DNA of 64,000 nt, taken from Macrophomina tecta (lineage: Eukaryota; Ascomycota; Dothideomycetes; Botryosphaeriales; Botryosphaeriaceae). Shown here in pieces: positions 22,145-32,138 of this stretch. The notes beneath the pieces are model-generated. The model was not told the DNA's origin and did no database searches. It saw nothing but the letters and a program-made list of their open reading frames with translations. Location: contig JAKSGN010000003.1 of the NCBI GenBank assembly GCA_024180945.1, positions 1,922,001 to 1,986,000 of the forward strand. Direction: 5' to 3'. Within the stretch, counting starts at the first letter, position 1, and every line of letters begins with the position of its first letter. Both the position numbers and the translations under genes were made by a program.

Positions 22145-23697
22145 TCACTTTCCGTACTGGAAGTTGCCAAATCCTCCACTCGGCGTCATGGTCCCCAATC
22201 CGTGACCACCGGGGCCCGGGGTTCCGCTCGCCAGTCCCGCTGCATTGGTCACTGGCGTGCTGGGAGAATCCCTGTGCGGTGTTCCTCCGGTGTGAAACGC
22301 CATTGCTGCTTGAAACCCGGCGCCATTGACCGCATTTGCCGCGTGGTTGTGAGCCGCAAGCACCGCCGCCTGCGCTGTTGCAGACGCCGGCGGTCCCACT
22401 CCCGTAAGGCCCCACATCTGACCGTTCATGTCCGGCGGGATCTCCCCGTCGAAGATCTTAGCGCGCATCTGCCAGAACACGTTGCCGGTGAGCCAAGCGT
22501 CCGACCCAGCTTGGTGCTGTGTGCCGACTCGCTGGCAGCCGAGCTCTTCGGCAAGGTCCTGCAGCCCCGACTTGGTCCCTAGCGCGTTGAGGATGTTCTG
22601 AGCCTGTGCGTTGACGCCGTTCACCGTGACCAACTTCTGCGCGTGACGCCACAGGAACTTGACGTCCAGCAGACGTGGGAAGAAAATGCTGACAAGCTTC
22701 CTGTATTCCTCCTCGTCATCTGGGAGCTGCTTACACCACATGATCTTGACCAGGTAAGCGAAGTCGTAGCCCGAGTGGAAGGAGATCCAGTTGACGTCGT
22801 CAGAGAGAGCAAGCCCCGAGGTGATGAGGAGGGAGCCGAACTCGTGCGGGTCAATGCCCATTTCTGCGTGCTTCTCAAAGTCCGTTCCCGCCTTCTTGAG
22901 GACCTGGATTGAATCTTCATTGTACATGTCCTCTTCTAACGAGAACTGGAAGTTGAAGGTCCATGTGCATGGGCACATGATGAGGTTGTTCGAGTAGGGG
23001 CCACGCTGTTGAACTGCGCCCTGCTCAATCTGAGCGGGAGGGATGTCGCCTGCGGGGGAGAATAGGGTTATGCCGAGCTGTATTATCTTGAGGAGATCGA
23101 CATTGCAGCGGACGGTCTGGTAGTGATAGCTAGCTTTTGTCACGAAGTCGCCCATAGGCCTCGCCACAACACCGGGAAACTCGGTGTCCTGTGTCCGGTT
23201 AATTCTTTCAACCGGCAGTGCTAATCGGACGAAGCACATACCATGCTGATGTACGGGTATTTGTCCACCAAACTCCTGAGTATTGCCATCTCCTGCGCCA
23301 AGTTGTGTTTCCAGACGTCGCGTATCCTCATGCCATTGCCTTTGGCACCACCCGACGCCATGGAGGCGGCCTCGTGCTCACGTTGCTGTTGTAGGGCAGC
23401 GCCGTGCGCGAAACCCATCTGCGCAGCGTGACTGGCCAAGCCAGTACCTCCGCCGCCTAAGCCTCCGCCGCCGCCAAAACCTCCAGCCAAACTTGCATTG
23501 CTCGTGGCGGGGCCGAAGATGTTCATATTACCATTCGGGTTGCCGCCACCGAAGCCGGGCTGCTGCCCCATATTCTGGTTCTGGACACCGGCATTGACGC
23601 TGTGGAAATGGGCCGACTGGAGCGCATGTTGCTGGTTGAGATGCTGGAAGGGGTTCGAGACGTTGTGCGGCGGATACCGGCTCACTGCGGGCGGCAT
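22145..23697 (-). CDS. POP2: CCR4-NOT deadenylase Caf1/Pop2
   Basis: A DEDD-family 3'-5' exonuclease that shortens mRNA poly(A) tails within CCR4-NOT. Exons 23697-23242 and 23188-22145 join YPYISM to DTEFPGVVARP; 499 aa. All catalytic residues are present: D153 and E155 (DTEF), D294 (HSGYDFAYL), H377 and D382 (THQAGSD is not the wording; the motif reads GTQHQAGSDAW). The N-terminal 110 residues are Gln/Asn/Gly/Ala-rich and the C-terminal 90 Gly/Pro/Ala-rich, both probably disordered; such tails are usual in filamentous fungi. Divergent from the NDUFB3 gene. Confidence 0.95.
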
Positions 23698-24139
23698 CCT
23701 TCTATCGAGTGTCGAGTGCCAGTGCTGGGGTAGGTTGGGGCCGGTCGCACATACGGGATGGGGGGGCAGGCTATCAGGAAGCAGTCAGGCGCCGGTAGGA
23801 CTCGGGGTAATGTAGAGAGCGCCAGTCTTCGAGAAAGAGGGAGTGTCCGTGTCGCCGTGATGGTGAGGGCGGGCGCTGCATTTGGTGGGAGGTCGGTGAC
23901 TGCGCCGACTGAGGCACACCTGGGCTGAAGGCCCGGCCTCTTGGCGCCGCTCGGGCCAGCCCTGGGTGAATCCAATCCTATACCGTACAGTAAGCACCCA
24001 GCAACAACATCCGCCGCGCTCCATCCGCCCTGCACATCGCGAGGTCGCAGCAACGTACGTACCACACCCTCAATTGCCATTTGCCCGGTCCCATCCAGCT
24101 CTTCGGTGCCTCCCCACTGACGTCCGCCCACAGATCATC
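23698..24139. promoter_or_regulatory. Divergent promoter region POP2/NDUFB3 with a CCAAT box
   Basis: The 442 bp between divergent starts. A CCAAT pentamer at 23972-23976 lies 164 bp upstream of the NDUFB3 ATG; the CCAAT-binding (HAP) complex commonly controls fungal respiratory genes, so the position fits. No TATA box is obvious. Confidence 0.45.
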
Positions 24140-24455
24140 ATGGCACCGCCCAACATCACCGGTTTCGACCCTAAGAAGTTCGCCGCTGCCGCCGGCACAC
24201 CTGCAAACGATCCGTGGAGGAGACGGTGAGTGCGACGTTGCTCATTGAAATGGACTCTCGGCCGTGACGGTAGCTGACTAGCTGTGGTGGTGCAGCGAGG
24301 CCTGGAGATACACTGGCCCCTTCTCGCGATGGAACCGCTTCAAGAACGCCTTCCCTGGTCTCGGCATTGCAACTGTCGCCTTCGGCGTATACCTCGGCTA
24401 TGAGGCTATCTTCGTCAAGGACGACCATGCACACCACGGCGAGGGCCACCACTAG
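24140..24455 (+). CDS. Complex I accessory subunit NDUFB3 (B12)
   Basis: A small inner-membrane subunit of mitochondrial NADH:ubiquinone oxidoreductase. Exons 24140-24225 and 24296-24455 give 81 aa, typical length. It starts MAPPNITGFDPKKF; across the junction come DPWRRREAWRYTGPFSRW and a single membrane span with GLGIATVAFGVYLGYEAIF. The C-terminus is His-rich (DDHAHHGEGHH), as is common in fungal homologues. The intron is 70 nt with GTGAGT donor. Confidence 0.94.
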
Positions 24456-25479
24456 AGAAATACTAAGATACATTTCATTTTGCCCCCACTCGAGAGACTG
24501 TACGTGACGCCAGGCCTGCGCGATACTCGGATTGGGGACGAACATCGGCTGCACAGATAACACAGAGCGTTGGTGGAAGAACAATCGATGGGAACTCGTA
24601 TCTGCTTTGAGAAACTGGTGGAAAATAAGCAAAGCCTTCGAGCTCCAGAGACGTGCCAGCTAAGTAACCATATGTGGTCAATATGCGAACCGAGGCTATG
24701 AGGCGATATGGATGTTCCTGGAGTGTCCTTTGTCGCTAAGAATTCCAACCTATAAGAAACACTCAGGTCTCACGCTGTAGGCTCCAGCGGCCTGTCCGGT
24801 ATTGATCTTCATACGTCTTCCGGGCCGTCTCATATTGGAGGGCAGCTTACGGGGCAAATTAGATCTTGAAGCTGGGCCAACTTCCAAAGCGTGATTGATA
24901 ATGAGTTCGGAGGGCTAGACGAGTATGTACATCAGATTAGGCTGCAGGCTACGAGGACAAGCAGTGATTGGCACACCGCGTCGACATGCGTTAGGTGGCA
25001 ACTGTTGTATAACGAGACATTCTCACAAGGCATCAAGCGTGTGTTCAGATGGAGATACACTTTTGTCAGAAAACAAGTATCCCGCAAGTGTCACAAGGCC
25101 CCATATCCGCATCAGCTACTGCTCACGGCCAAGAAGACGCACCGGCAGCTATAGCAGCCGGAAGCAAGTGCATCAGCACTGATAAGCACAAGCAAGCGAG
25201 TGGTAAGAGGTAAATCGCATTCGTTCGCGAACGCCCGGTGCCTGCATGTTCCCGGCATACATGTTACCCAGAGACGCACGTCATTGGCGGGCTGAAGAGG
25301 GGCAGCACGACGCTCGGCCTCGGAGCTGGGCTGGGGGCTGACTGTCGTGCACGCCTCACCGCCCGCCGACGATGTCATCTTGCTGACCCACCGGCACACC
25401 CATGCCCGCGGCCTTTGTACTTTGCCCTCCCCTGCTTCCGCTGCTTCTGCGGCATGCACGTCACTCCCTTTAGCATACC
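24456..25479. other. Intergenic, about 1 kb
   Basis: No convincing frame. The 98-aa minus-strand ORF at 24452-24748 overlaps the NDUFB3 3' end and has no domain. The segment upstream of FLX1 (25240-25480) is CT-rich and probably holds its promoter and leader. Confidence 0.5.
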
Positions 25480-26621
25480 ATGCCCAGAGTCTATCCTCCG
25501 ATAGACGGCAAGACCTCCTCGCCTACCCTCTCCCCCTCAATCGTCGAGTCCGTCGCCGGCTTCTCCGCCGGTTTGATTGCGACCCTTGTCGCCCATCCGT
25601 TCGATGTCCTGAAGACCCGCCTGCAGCGTGAGTCCGCTCTCCTTCCGCCACATCACCGTTTTTGACGGCTCGACAGTCGACCAGACTCATGCGCCGCGAT
25701 GGGGCAACTCGTTCTACATCCTCCGCAACATTGTCCGCAATGAGGGCAACCTCAGCGCGCTTTATCGCGGCTTGATGCCGAACATGATCGGGAATTCTGT
25801 CAGTTGGGCGCTATACTTCCTGTGGTACGTGGGCGTGCGCGTCAGTGGCGGAGCTGTCCCTGATGCTTGTTCAGGTACCGTAATCTGAAGGATATCTTTC
25901 AAGCCTCGCGTGGAAAGGGAGAGAGACTCGGGTCGGCCGACTACTTCGTGTCCTCGGGAGCAGCAGGTAACTCTTGCGCCACGCGACGCGTTAGATTGTT
26001 GCTGACAACCGCTCGGGCATCATGACCGCCGTCTGCACGAACCCGATCTGGGTCATCAAGACGCGGATGCTCTCAACCGGCCGCAACACGCCCGGCGCGT
26101 ACCGTGGCATTGCCCACGGTGCTTCCGAGATCCTACGCACCGAAGGTGTTTCGGGATTCTACCGCGGGCTACTCCCCTCGCTGTTCGGCGTTTCTCACGG
26201 CGCGATCCAATTCATGGCATACGAGCAACTGAAGCACCACCGAGGCGGTCAGATTGGCGGAAAGACAGAGCTGAGCAACTTTGACTATCTCTACCTCAGC
26301 GCATCGTCGAAGATATTCGCCGGCAGTATCACATACCCCTATCAGGTAGTTAGATCGCGACTGCAGACGTACGACGCGGGAGCGGCATATCGATCGGCGC
26401 GGGATGTGGTAGCGCAGATCTGGGTGAAAGAGGGCGTGTCGGGCTTCTACAAAGGGTAGGTGCATTGTTCGGGTTGAGGGCGCGGCTGACGATGTTTAAG
26501 ATTACTGCCAAACGTGGTGCGTGTCTTGCCAACGACGTGCGTGACATTCTTGGTGTACGAAAACACCAGGTTCTATCTTCCAAGGATCTGGCATCCCGAA
26601 GGAGATCATGAGACGGACTGA
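25480..26621 (+). CDS. FLX1: Mitochondrial FAD carrier Flx1 (SLC25 family)
   Basis: Exchanges FAD across the inner mitochondrial membrane. Exons 25480-25627, 25677-25824, 25875-25966, 26017-26455 and 26501-26621 give 315 aa (yeast Flx1 311). All three carrier signatures are present: HPFDVLKTRLQ, NPIWVIKTRM (PIW as in FAD/folate carriers) and YPYQVVRSRLQ, each followed by a Gly-rich segment such as GVSGFYRGL. Four junctions are normal in phase. Intron 3 keeps frame only if it runs 25967-26016, with GTAACT donor and gctgac branch site but CTCGG instead of CTCAG at its end: no AG is available that keeps the frame before the conserved NPIWVIK block. This is a non-canonical GT-GG junction, a splice-site mutation, or a base error. 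Confidence 0.9.
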
Positions 26622-27368
26622 GGATGCGTCGCAGAAAGACGGAGGATAGCCGCTTCGGCGGGACCGAAACGCGACTCCTGGCTTCAACGCATCACGCCCA
26701 GCTCAGCCCAAAACGTCGGCGCAAAAATTGGACTTCAATCGGGATCGACTGGCGCGCTGCGGTGCTCGTCGCAGGCTGGCTCGGGGTGTAAGGAACGTGG
26801 GCGCGATGGGGAGGTCGCGACGTTCTCAGGGACATTCCTGGTCGGTTGCGGCAAAGAGCAAGCTCAACACCACGCAAGTGGGATGGTCGAATCGTATAGA
26901 TTTAGCGCGCATGTTGCATTTAAGAGAAATAGAGGGCCACAGATTAGAGTGTCTCCGCTCAGAGGATTTGTGTCTTCCTTTTGTCACCCGGCTGGCCGCC
27001 ATTGCTGATCTCGCCATCATCACCAGCGTCGCCGCCGCAGCTTCATCGGCGCTAGCGGGACCCTGTGCGAGCACACTAGGAGCCGCACAACCATGGCTCT
27101 ACAGCCACTTCGCTGCACTCCAACCGCGCTCCTCCACCCAACAAAACCCCCAGATGCCGCTCATGGTCTCTCCTTCGCGTCCGCTCGACCTTCGCCGTCG
27201 CCACTTTCATCGCCTGTCCCCCAGTCCGCCTCCGTCTATCAGCCTCCTGCTGGCAGCTGTAGTAACGCACCATCCGCGCTGCTGATCCATGACACACCCA
27301 GCTTAATCTGCCAGCTTCACGACAGGCCGTCACCCACGAGCAACTGCCTCCGTGAGGCTTCCTGCACT
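26622..27368. other. FLX1 3' flank and leader of the next gene
   Basis: No separate gene seen. From 27093 the frame of the downstream gene is open with an ATG, adding 92 residues of CT-rich leader translation with no domain character; I treat it as 5' UTR. Confidence 0.5.
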
Positions 27369-30300
27369 ATGGGTCTCTTCAACGGCGTCAAGAATGCCGT
27401 CAAGCGGGTCGGCGGCAAACGAAATAATGGCGCCAGAAGAGGCAAATCTTCTCAATCTAAGCAACGAGCCTCTACGAAGCCGCCGTCCAACGGAGACGGC
27501 TTGGCTGATGACGAGGAATCCTCGCTAGGTCTGGAGCCTGATGAGCGTGTCTCCCTGCAACAACCTGACCTCGACCTCGACCCCGTGGCGCCACAGCCGC
27601 AGCCATGTCCGCGCAAAGAGTCGCGCAAAGAGTCACATGAAGAGCTAGAGCACGACTGCCAGCAACAATCCCGGCGTCGATCCGACCCGTCAATGTTCCA
27701 GCCGTCAAAGCTGGTGGCGCCGCATACAGAGCAGCCACAACATCTTCCCGTCATTGCACAGGAGCCGTTCGTGCACAAGCCACGCCCAAAATCCGAACCT
27801 TGCAGCTCCAGTATCCATTGCGTTGAACAGGAAAGCCAGGATGATGTCGCATCATGGCCGGCTGTGCTGTCTCGTCCAGGTTTCCAGGCAGCGCATCAAC
27901 AGGCGCCCAAGGGATGGCAGAGCATGCCACTGATCGACGACTGCCCTTTAGATGGCGACAAATCCCCTGCAGCATACAGATTTCCTTTCAGCAGCCGCCA
28001 ATCTGAAGACCACCAAAGCTTCAGCTCGGTACTCGAGAAGGCACCCAGCTACAGCCGCCAGGGCCGCGTGGATTCTTCACACCCCTTGCCTGTTGCTGTT
28101 AGTAAGCCTTACAATGCATCGATCAGAGCCGAACTCGTCGGTGTGTCGAGGGAAGACGTCCGCAAGCCAACTTTGCGTGCCCAGAGGGAGAAGCCGCCCC
28201 TGGAACACCCGCAGTATCACGGAATTGAGCAGTTGAGCAGCGCTGAGAATGATGAGCCTATTTTCGCTGGGTCGCGGCGCAAGCTGAGCGATGAGCCTGT
28301 CAGCCCTACAACTCAGCTTCCTGAGATGGGCCGAAGAAGCCCTCTCAAATACTGTCGTCCAATAGCTGAGAGTGTGGCCGACTCTGATCTTGCTGACCGT
28401 GATGCATGTGAGCTTCAAGGCGATCCCGAGCCCGATGCTTCGGAGGCCTCATCGGACGCCGAATCCATTGTCTCGGAATTGTTACCGAATCGAGCACAGC
28501 AGTATGATTCTCGCTTACGACGAGCATCAATGTCCCCGGTACCGCGAGTTAGCTTTCGGGGAGAAAACATGGGCTCGTCTGGTTCCATTCGTTCAGCGGA
28601 GTGGATGAGGGGGGCGCCGCCTTCATCATTTTATCCACATTCGGATGAGCCGGATCCTCCCGCAGCCCGAACCAGGCATCTTGCTGGCAACCACTTCCTA
28701 AGACACTACAGGGGCCCTAGTAATAGCCCCGTTTATAACTATTCGCCTGCCAAGCAACGACCGAGCGGTCGTCCTAAATTTAGCTCTCGCCCGCTGTATC
28801 CCAGCCCCGAGGATGTGGAACGACGAGTCTTGCAAGCGAGGGAGAAGAAACGACAAGAAGAATTCTTCAAGCGAGCACTGGAACAGAGGGCGAAAGAAGT
28901 GGCCCAGCGTGAACGGGAAAAGGAAATTTATCATGCTCGTATCACAAAGCTTGAATACGAGAAGCGCAAGCTAGCTCAGGAAAACGGCCAAATATCCCTG
29001 AAAAACAACGAGCTAGAGAAGAGGTGCACACAGATGGCCTCTCGTTTCACAGAGCAGCGGCGCATGCTCACAGAGCTGGAAATGCAAAAGCGAGCGCAGG
29101 AGGATTTTGAGGCGCGACTTCAGAACAACCCGCACGGACTTCTGACGCCACCTGATACCGCTTCATCAAGGTCAACGCCGGCAGGTCCGGAGCGAGTCAG
29201 GGCCTGGGCCGAGACTTTGGCTGAACCAGCTTTACTGAACTCGGAGGCTTTACGGGCGCAGGAGGCTTCGCAGGAACCGGAGGCTATGCAGGAACACGGA
29301 GGGCTAGGCCGAGAACTGCGGCAAGCTGACAACAAAGCTTCATGCGAACTTCCAGACCCAGCCAGCACCAAATCCTCTCCGGCTCATCCTGCTAAGCCCA
29401 CTCACTCCCACCTCGAAACCTTACCTGAAATGTCAGTCGAGTTCATTGTTCAACCACAACCATTCCCAGCAGTGCACAAGCATCCAACAGCGAGACCTCA
29501 AGAGCGCAAAGCCCCGACTCCGATCTACTCCAGGCCAGATGGGACGGTAGCAACTTTTGGCTCTGAGCAATCACCCGTTCATCGCAATGAGCCAGAACTT
29601 GAGAATGAACAGGCGCAGAGGAACGCCAAGCCCAATAATGAAAAAAAAGAAGCCCGACACGATTCCGTATCGCACCAGGTCTCTCAGAGCCCCGTCAAGC
29701 GGTACGATAAACAGGTTCATCGGAATCCGCCCAAGCAAGTCCAATTTGAGGGAAGACCACAAGAAGCCAGCACTCCCAATGAGGCCACGCCGACAAAACC
29801 GCGTCGTTACCGCGACGTCGTGAAGCTGTTCTTGAAGCAACAACCAAAGCCCGTTTCTACTGGTCCCTCTCCGCCAATAACGCCACTCCCGAGACAGCCA
29901 ATCCTCCGTAACAAAACGAGCTTTCAACAGATGTTCAACAATCCTGCTGTCAACTCTACAAACCATCCACCGATGAGCAACCCATCGGCTCACCAGATCC
30001 ACGACTATCTGGACGGCAGGCAAGTGACGCAGCGGCAGCAACTTGGGAACCGCGAAATTCAGATGATGCCCATGCAACAGCACCACCCTACTACTGTATC
30101 GCGCCAACATTCCATGCCTCAACTCGGCCAAACAGTCCAGAGCGCTCAATACGCTCATCAGCACGCTCACTCTTCTCCTCAAATACCTACGCTTAATCAA
30201 TCGGAGAGACCTCGCGGCCTTGCAACTCATGCCAAAAACCAACCCCGCCCGGAAGCTCCCCGCAAGCCCTCTGCTCAAATCTTCAATCCGTTCCGGCCAA

Positions 30301-31013
30301 GCACGTCCCATAGTCAACACAAGGCAGCACCCAACACTACACTCCGACCAAGTACTTCCCACGGCGCTCGTCTTCCCCAGCCGTCCCCTCTTCCACCACG
30401 GCCTGGCACCAGCCACAGCACTCGCGGCGGAGGCAACCTGGGCGGCAGTCTCGCGCCCCCACCTGTCCCGCAACTGCCGCAAGGCTACCAATCGATGCGC
30501 AGCAGCCCGCAACAACAGCAGTTCCCCATCACCGGCGCCTCCTCGTACGTCTACCCGCCGCCCAACCCGCTCATGATGCCCCCGTCCACCTTTGCCGCCA
30601 ACACTGGCGGCAGTGCGCGTAGCCATGACACGTCGGCCTCGCACCGCACCCAGCTGTCCAAGATGCAGCACCGCGCCTACAAAGGCCTGCAGCAGAACGA
30701 GCGGGCGAACGCGGAGCGCTCCGCACAGGCGGCGGCTGAAGCGAATGATAGGCGGGGTGCGGCGCAAAGGGAGCGCGAGGAGATGGAGAGGTTAAAGAGA
30801 GAGCAGCAGCCGTTGTTAGCGCAGATGCCGCAGGCAAGGGCGAGGGACGTATTAGGGGAGGGGACATTGAGGGCCAGGATTAGGGAAGAGGTGATGAGAG
30901 AGGAGAAAAAGAGGATTGAGGAGGAGAGAGAGAGAAGGGACACGGAAGAGAGGATAAGGAGAGATTTGGAGAGGGAGGTTAGGGAGAGGTCGAGGATAGA
31001 GGGGTGGGCGTAG
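27369..31013 (+). CDS. Orphan 1214-aa coiled-coil, low-complexity protein
   Basis: A single long exon. I chose ATG 27369 because MGLFNGVKNAVKRVGG forms a basic amphipathic helix and the in-frame extension upstream to 27093 looks like translated leader. Residues 30-470 are polar with many Ser/Pro/Glu/Gln, probably disordered. Residues about 477-585 form a strong heptad coiled coil rich in Glu/Lys/Arg. A middle portion is Pro/Gln/His-rich with short TSH repeats (RPSTSHSQH; RPSTSHGAR; RPGTSHSTR, about residues 975-1020). The C-terminal 110 residues are again charged coiled coil. No catalytic domain. Likely a scaffold or cytoskeleton-associated protein of Pezizomycotina, by style only. Confidence 0.75.
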   Translation: MGLFNGVKNAVKRVGGKRNNGARRGKSSQSKQRASTKPPSNGDGLADDEESSLGLEPDERVSLQQPDLDLDPVAPQPQPCPRKESRKESHEELEHDCQQQSRRRSDPSMFQPSKLVAPHTEQPQHLPVIAQEPFVHKPRPKSEPCSSSIHCVEQESQDDVASWPAVLSRPGFQAAHQQAPKGWQSMPLIDDCPLDGDKSPAAYRFPFSSRQSEDHQSFSSVLEKAPSYSRQGRVDSSHPLPVAVSKPYNASIRAELVGVSREDVRKPTLRAQREKPPLEHPQYHGIEQLSSAENDEPIFAGSRRKLSDEPVSPTTQLPEMGRRSPLKYCRPIAESVADSDLADRDACELQGDPEPDASEASSDAESIVSELLPNRAQQYDSRLRRASMSPVPRVSFRGENMGSSGSIRSAEWMRGAPPSSFYPHSDEPDPPAARTRHLAGNHFLRHYRGPSNSPVYNYSPAKQRPSGRPKFSSRPLYPSPEDVERRVLQAREKKRQEEFFKRALEQRAKEVAQREREKEIYHARITKLEYEKRKLAQENGQISLKNNELEKRCTQMASRFTEQRRMLTELEMQKRAQEDFEARLQNNPHGLLTPPDTASSRSTPAGPERVRAWAETLAEPALLNSEALRAQEASQEPEAMQEHGGLGRELRQADNKASCELPDPASTKSSPAHPAKPTHSHLETLPEMSVEFIVQPQPFPAVHKHPTARPQERKAPTPIYSRPDGTVATFGSEQSPVHRNEPELENEQAQRNAKPNNEKKEARHDSVSHQVSQSPVKRYDKQVHRNPPKQVQFEGRPQEASTPNEATPTKPRRYRDVVKLFLKQQPKPVSTGPSPPITPLPRQPILRNKTSFQQMFNNPAVNSTNHPPMSNPSAHQIHDYLDGRQVTQRQQLGNREIQMMPMQQHHPTTVSRQHSMPQLGQTVQSAQYAHQHAHSSPQIPTLNQSERPRGLATHAKNQPRPEAPRKPSAQIFNPFRPSTSHSQHKAAPNTTLRPSTSHGARLPQPSPLPPRPGTSHSTRGGGNLGGSLAPPPVPQLPQGYQSMRSSPQQQQFPITGASSYVYPPPNPLMMPPSTFAANTGGSARSHDTSASHRTQLSKMQHRAYKGLQQNERANAERSAQAAAEANDRRGAAQREREEMERLKREQQPLLAQMPQARARDVLGEGTLRARIREEVMREEKKRIEEERERRDTEERIRRDLEREVRERSRIEGWA

Positions 31014-31686
31014 TGGGGCTGCTAGTAAGTGGTACATGGGTTGCATTTTGGGCTGTGCAATCGCGTTTTCGTTCTTCACAAGGTTTCTTTGTTGTGACTT
31101 ACAGTCTTTTCACCTTTTATTTTGTCTTACTTCTCACACTAGAATTATTTTGCGGTCTTATACGGAGCATAGTGGTGGGAGTGCTAATATTGGATCAGAT
31201 TGGCGGTGTGTAATAGCAGCGCGTTGGGAAAGTTACAGGCAAATAAGCGCAGAGGTGGAATCAAGACTCGGAGAACACAAAACGGCCAAGCAATATAGAA
31301 GCGCGTGTATAGATACCCGAGCGTTTACTTCCTCTTTGTATTTATACTTACTTTTTTTGGGGCAAAAATAATAAGGGAACGGTCGGCTCTCTGAAGAACA
31401 GCAAAATAACAAAGCTTCGTGCACAGGTTATCGTTTACCGTCTCGACTCTCAATTACTGTGTTTCTTCTTGTCGAACTGCATAACTCAATATCGTTTCTG
31501 CAGCGTGGTCTTCTAGGAGAAAAATAATCCTAACCAGCGGTGGAGGATTGAGTGCAGTGACTTTGACGGAGAAACGTTCCCTACCAAAGACACATCAACG
31601 CCGAATCGGACTGACGCAAAACATTGCCCTGCCCCCGCCCCCTCTTCCTTGTCCATTTTCTAATGCACCTGAACAGATGATGCACT
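31014..31686. other. Convergent 3' intergenic region
   Basis: AT-richer than its neighbours with T-rich runs (31090-31140, 31350), consistent with 3' untranslated and terminator regions of the flanking genes. No coding signal. Confidence 0.5.
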
Positions 31687-32138
31687 CTAAAACTTATCCA
31701 CCCCCTCCGGAAACAGCCTCGAGGCCTGGTAGTCGATGTTGAAGTCCTCTTTCGCCTCCGTCTCGAACACGATGTGCGCGGTGCGGTTCGTGCGCCGCTG
31801 CTGCATCGTCGTGTCCTTGAACTCAACCGTGATATGGCGGCGCGGCTCGTCGGGCGGGCTGTTGTGGGCGCCGTTGCTGTCATTTTCCATGCATAAGAAA
31901 CGCACACCAGTATTTTGGGGACCAAGCGGGGGAGGGGGAGACGGGGAGTATTTATCTTTTGCACTTACCGCACTGTCGCCCACAGAAAATCGTAGTGCTG
32001 GCAGTCCGCCGCGATCTGGACGTATTGGAGAATGGCCCACTCGATTTTGGCACGCGCATCGGGGCCGGGGACGGGGCTGTGGGCGCCTATGGTGGGGTCG
32101 CCGCGGAGGTCGTAGTTGATGTCGAGGGGCATGCGCAT
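31687..32138 (-). CDS. Orphan 119-aa protein, two exons
   Basis: Exon 1 32138-31969 ends in a perfect GTAAGT donor; exon 2 31876-31687 follows ATGACAG. Phase is kept and the joined frame is closed by TAG. The protein starts MRMPLDINYDLRGDPTIG and ends FNIDYQASRLFPEGVDKF; it is acidic to neutral, without a signal peptide or membrane segment. A consensus splice donor and codon use like the neighbours suggest a real gene, but I do not recognise the family. An extra upstream exon cannot be excluded. Confidence 0.5.

Noticed and set aside
29571..30767. 398-codon minus-strand ORF
   Set aside because: Antisense to the 1214-aa coiled-coil gene; no domain and no splice sites.
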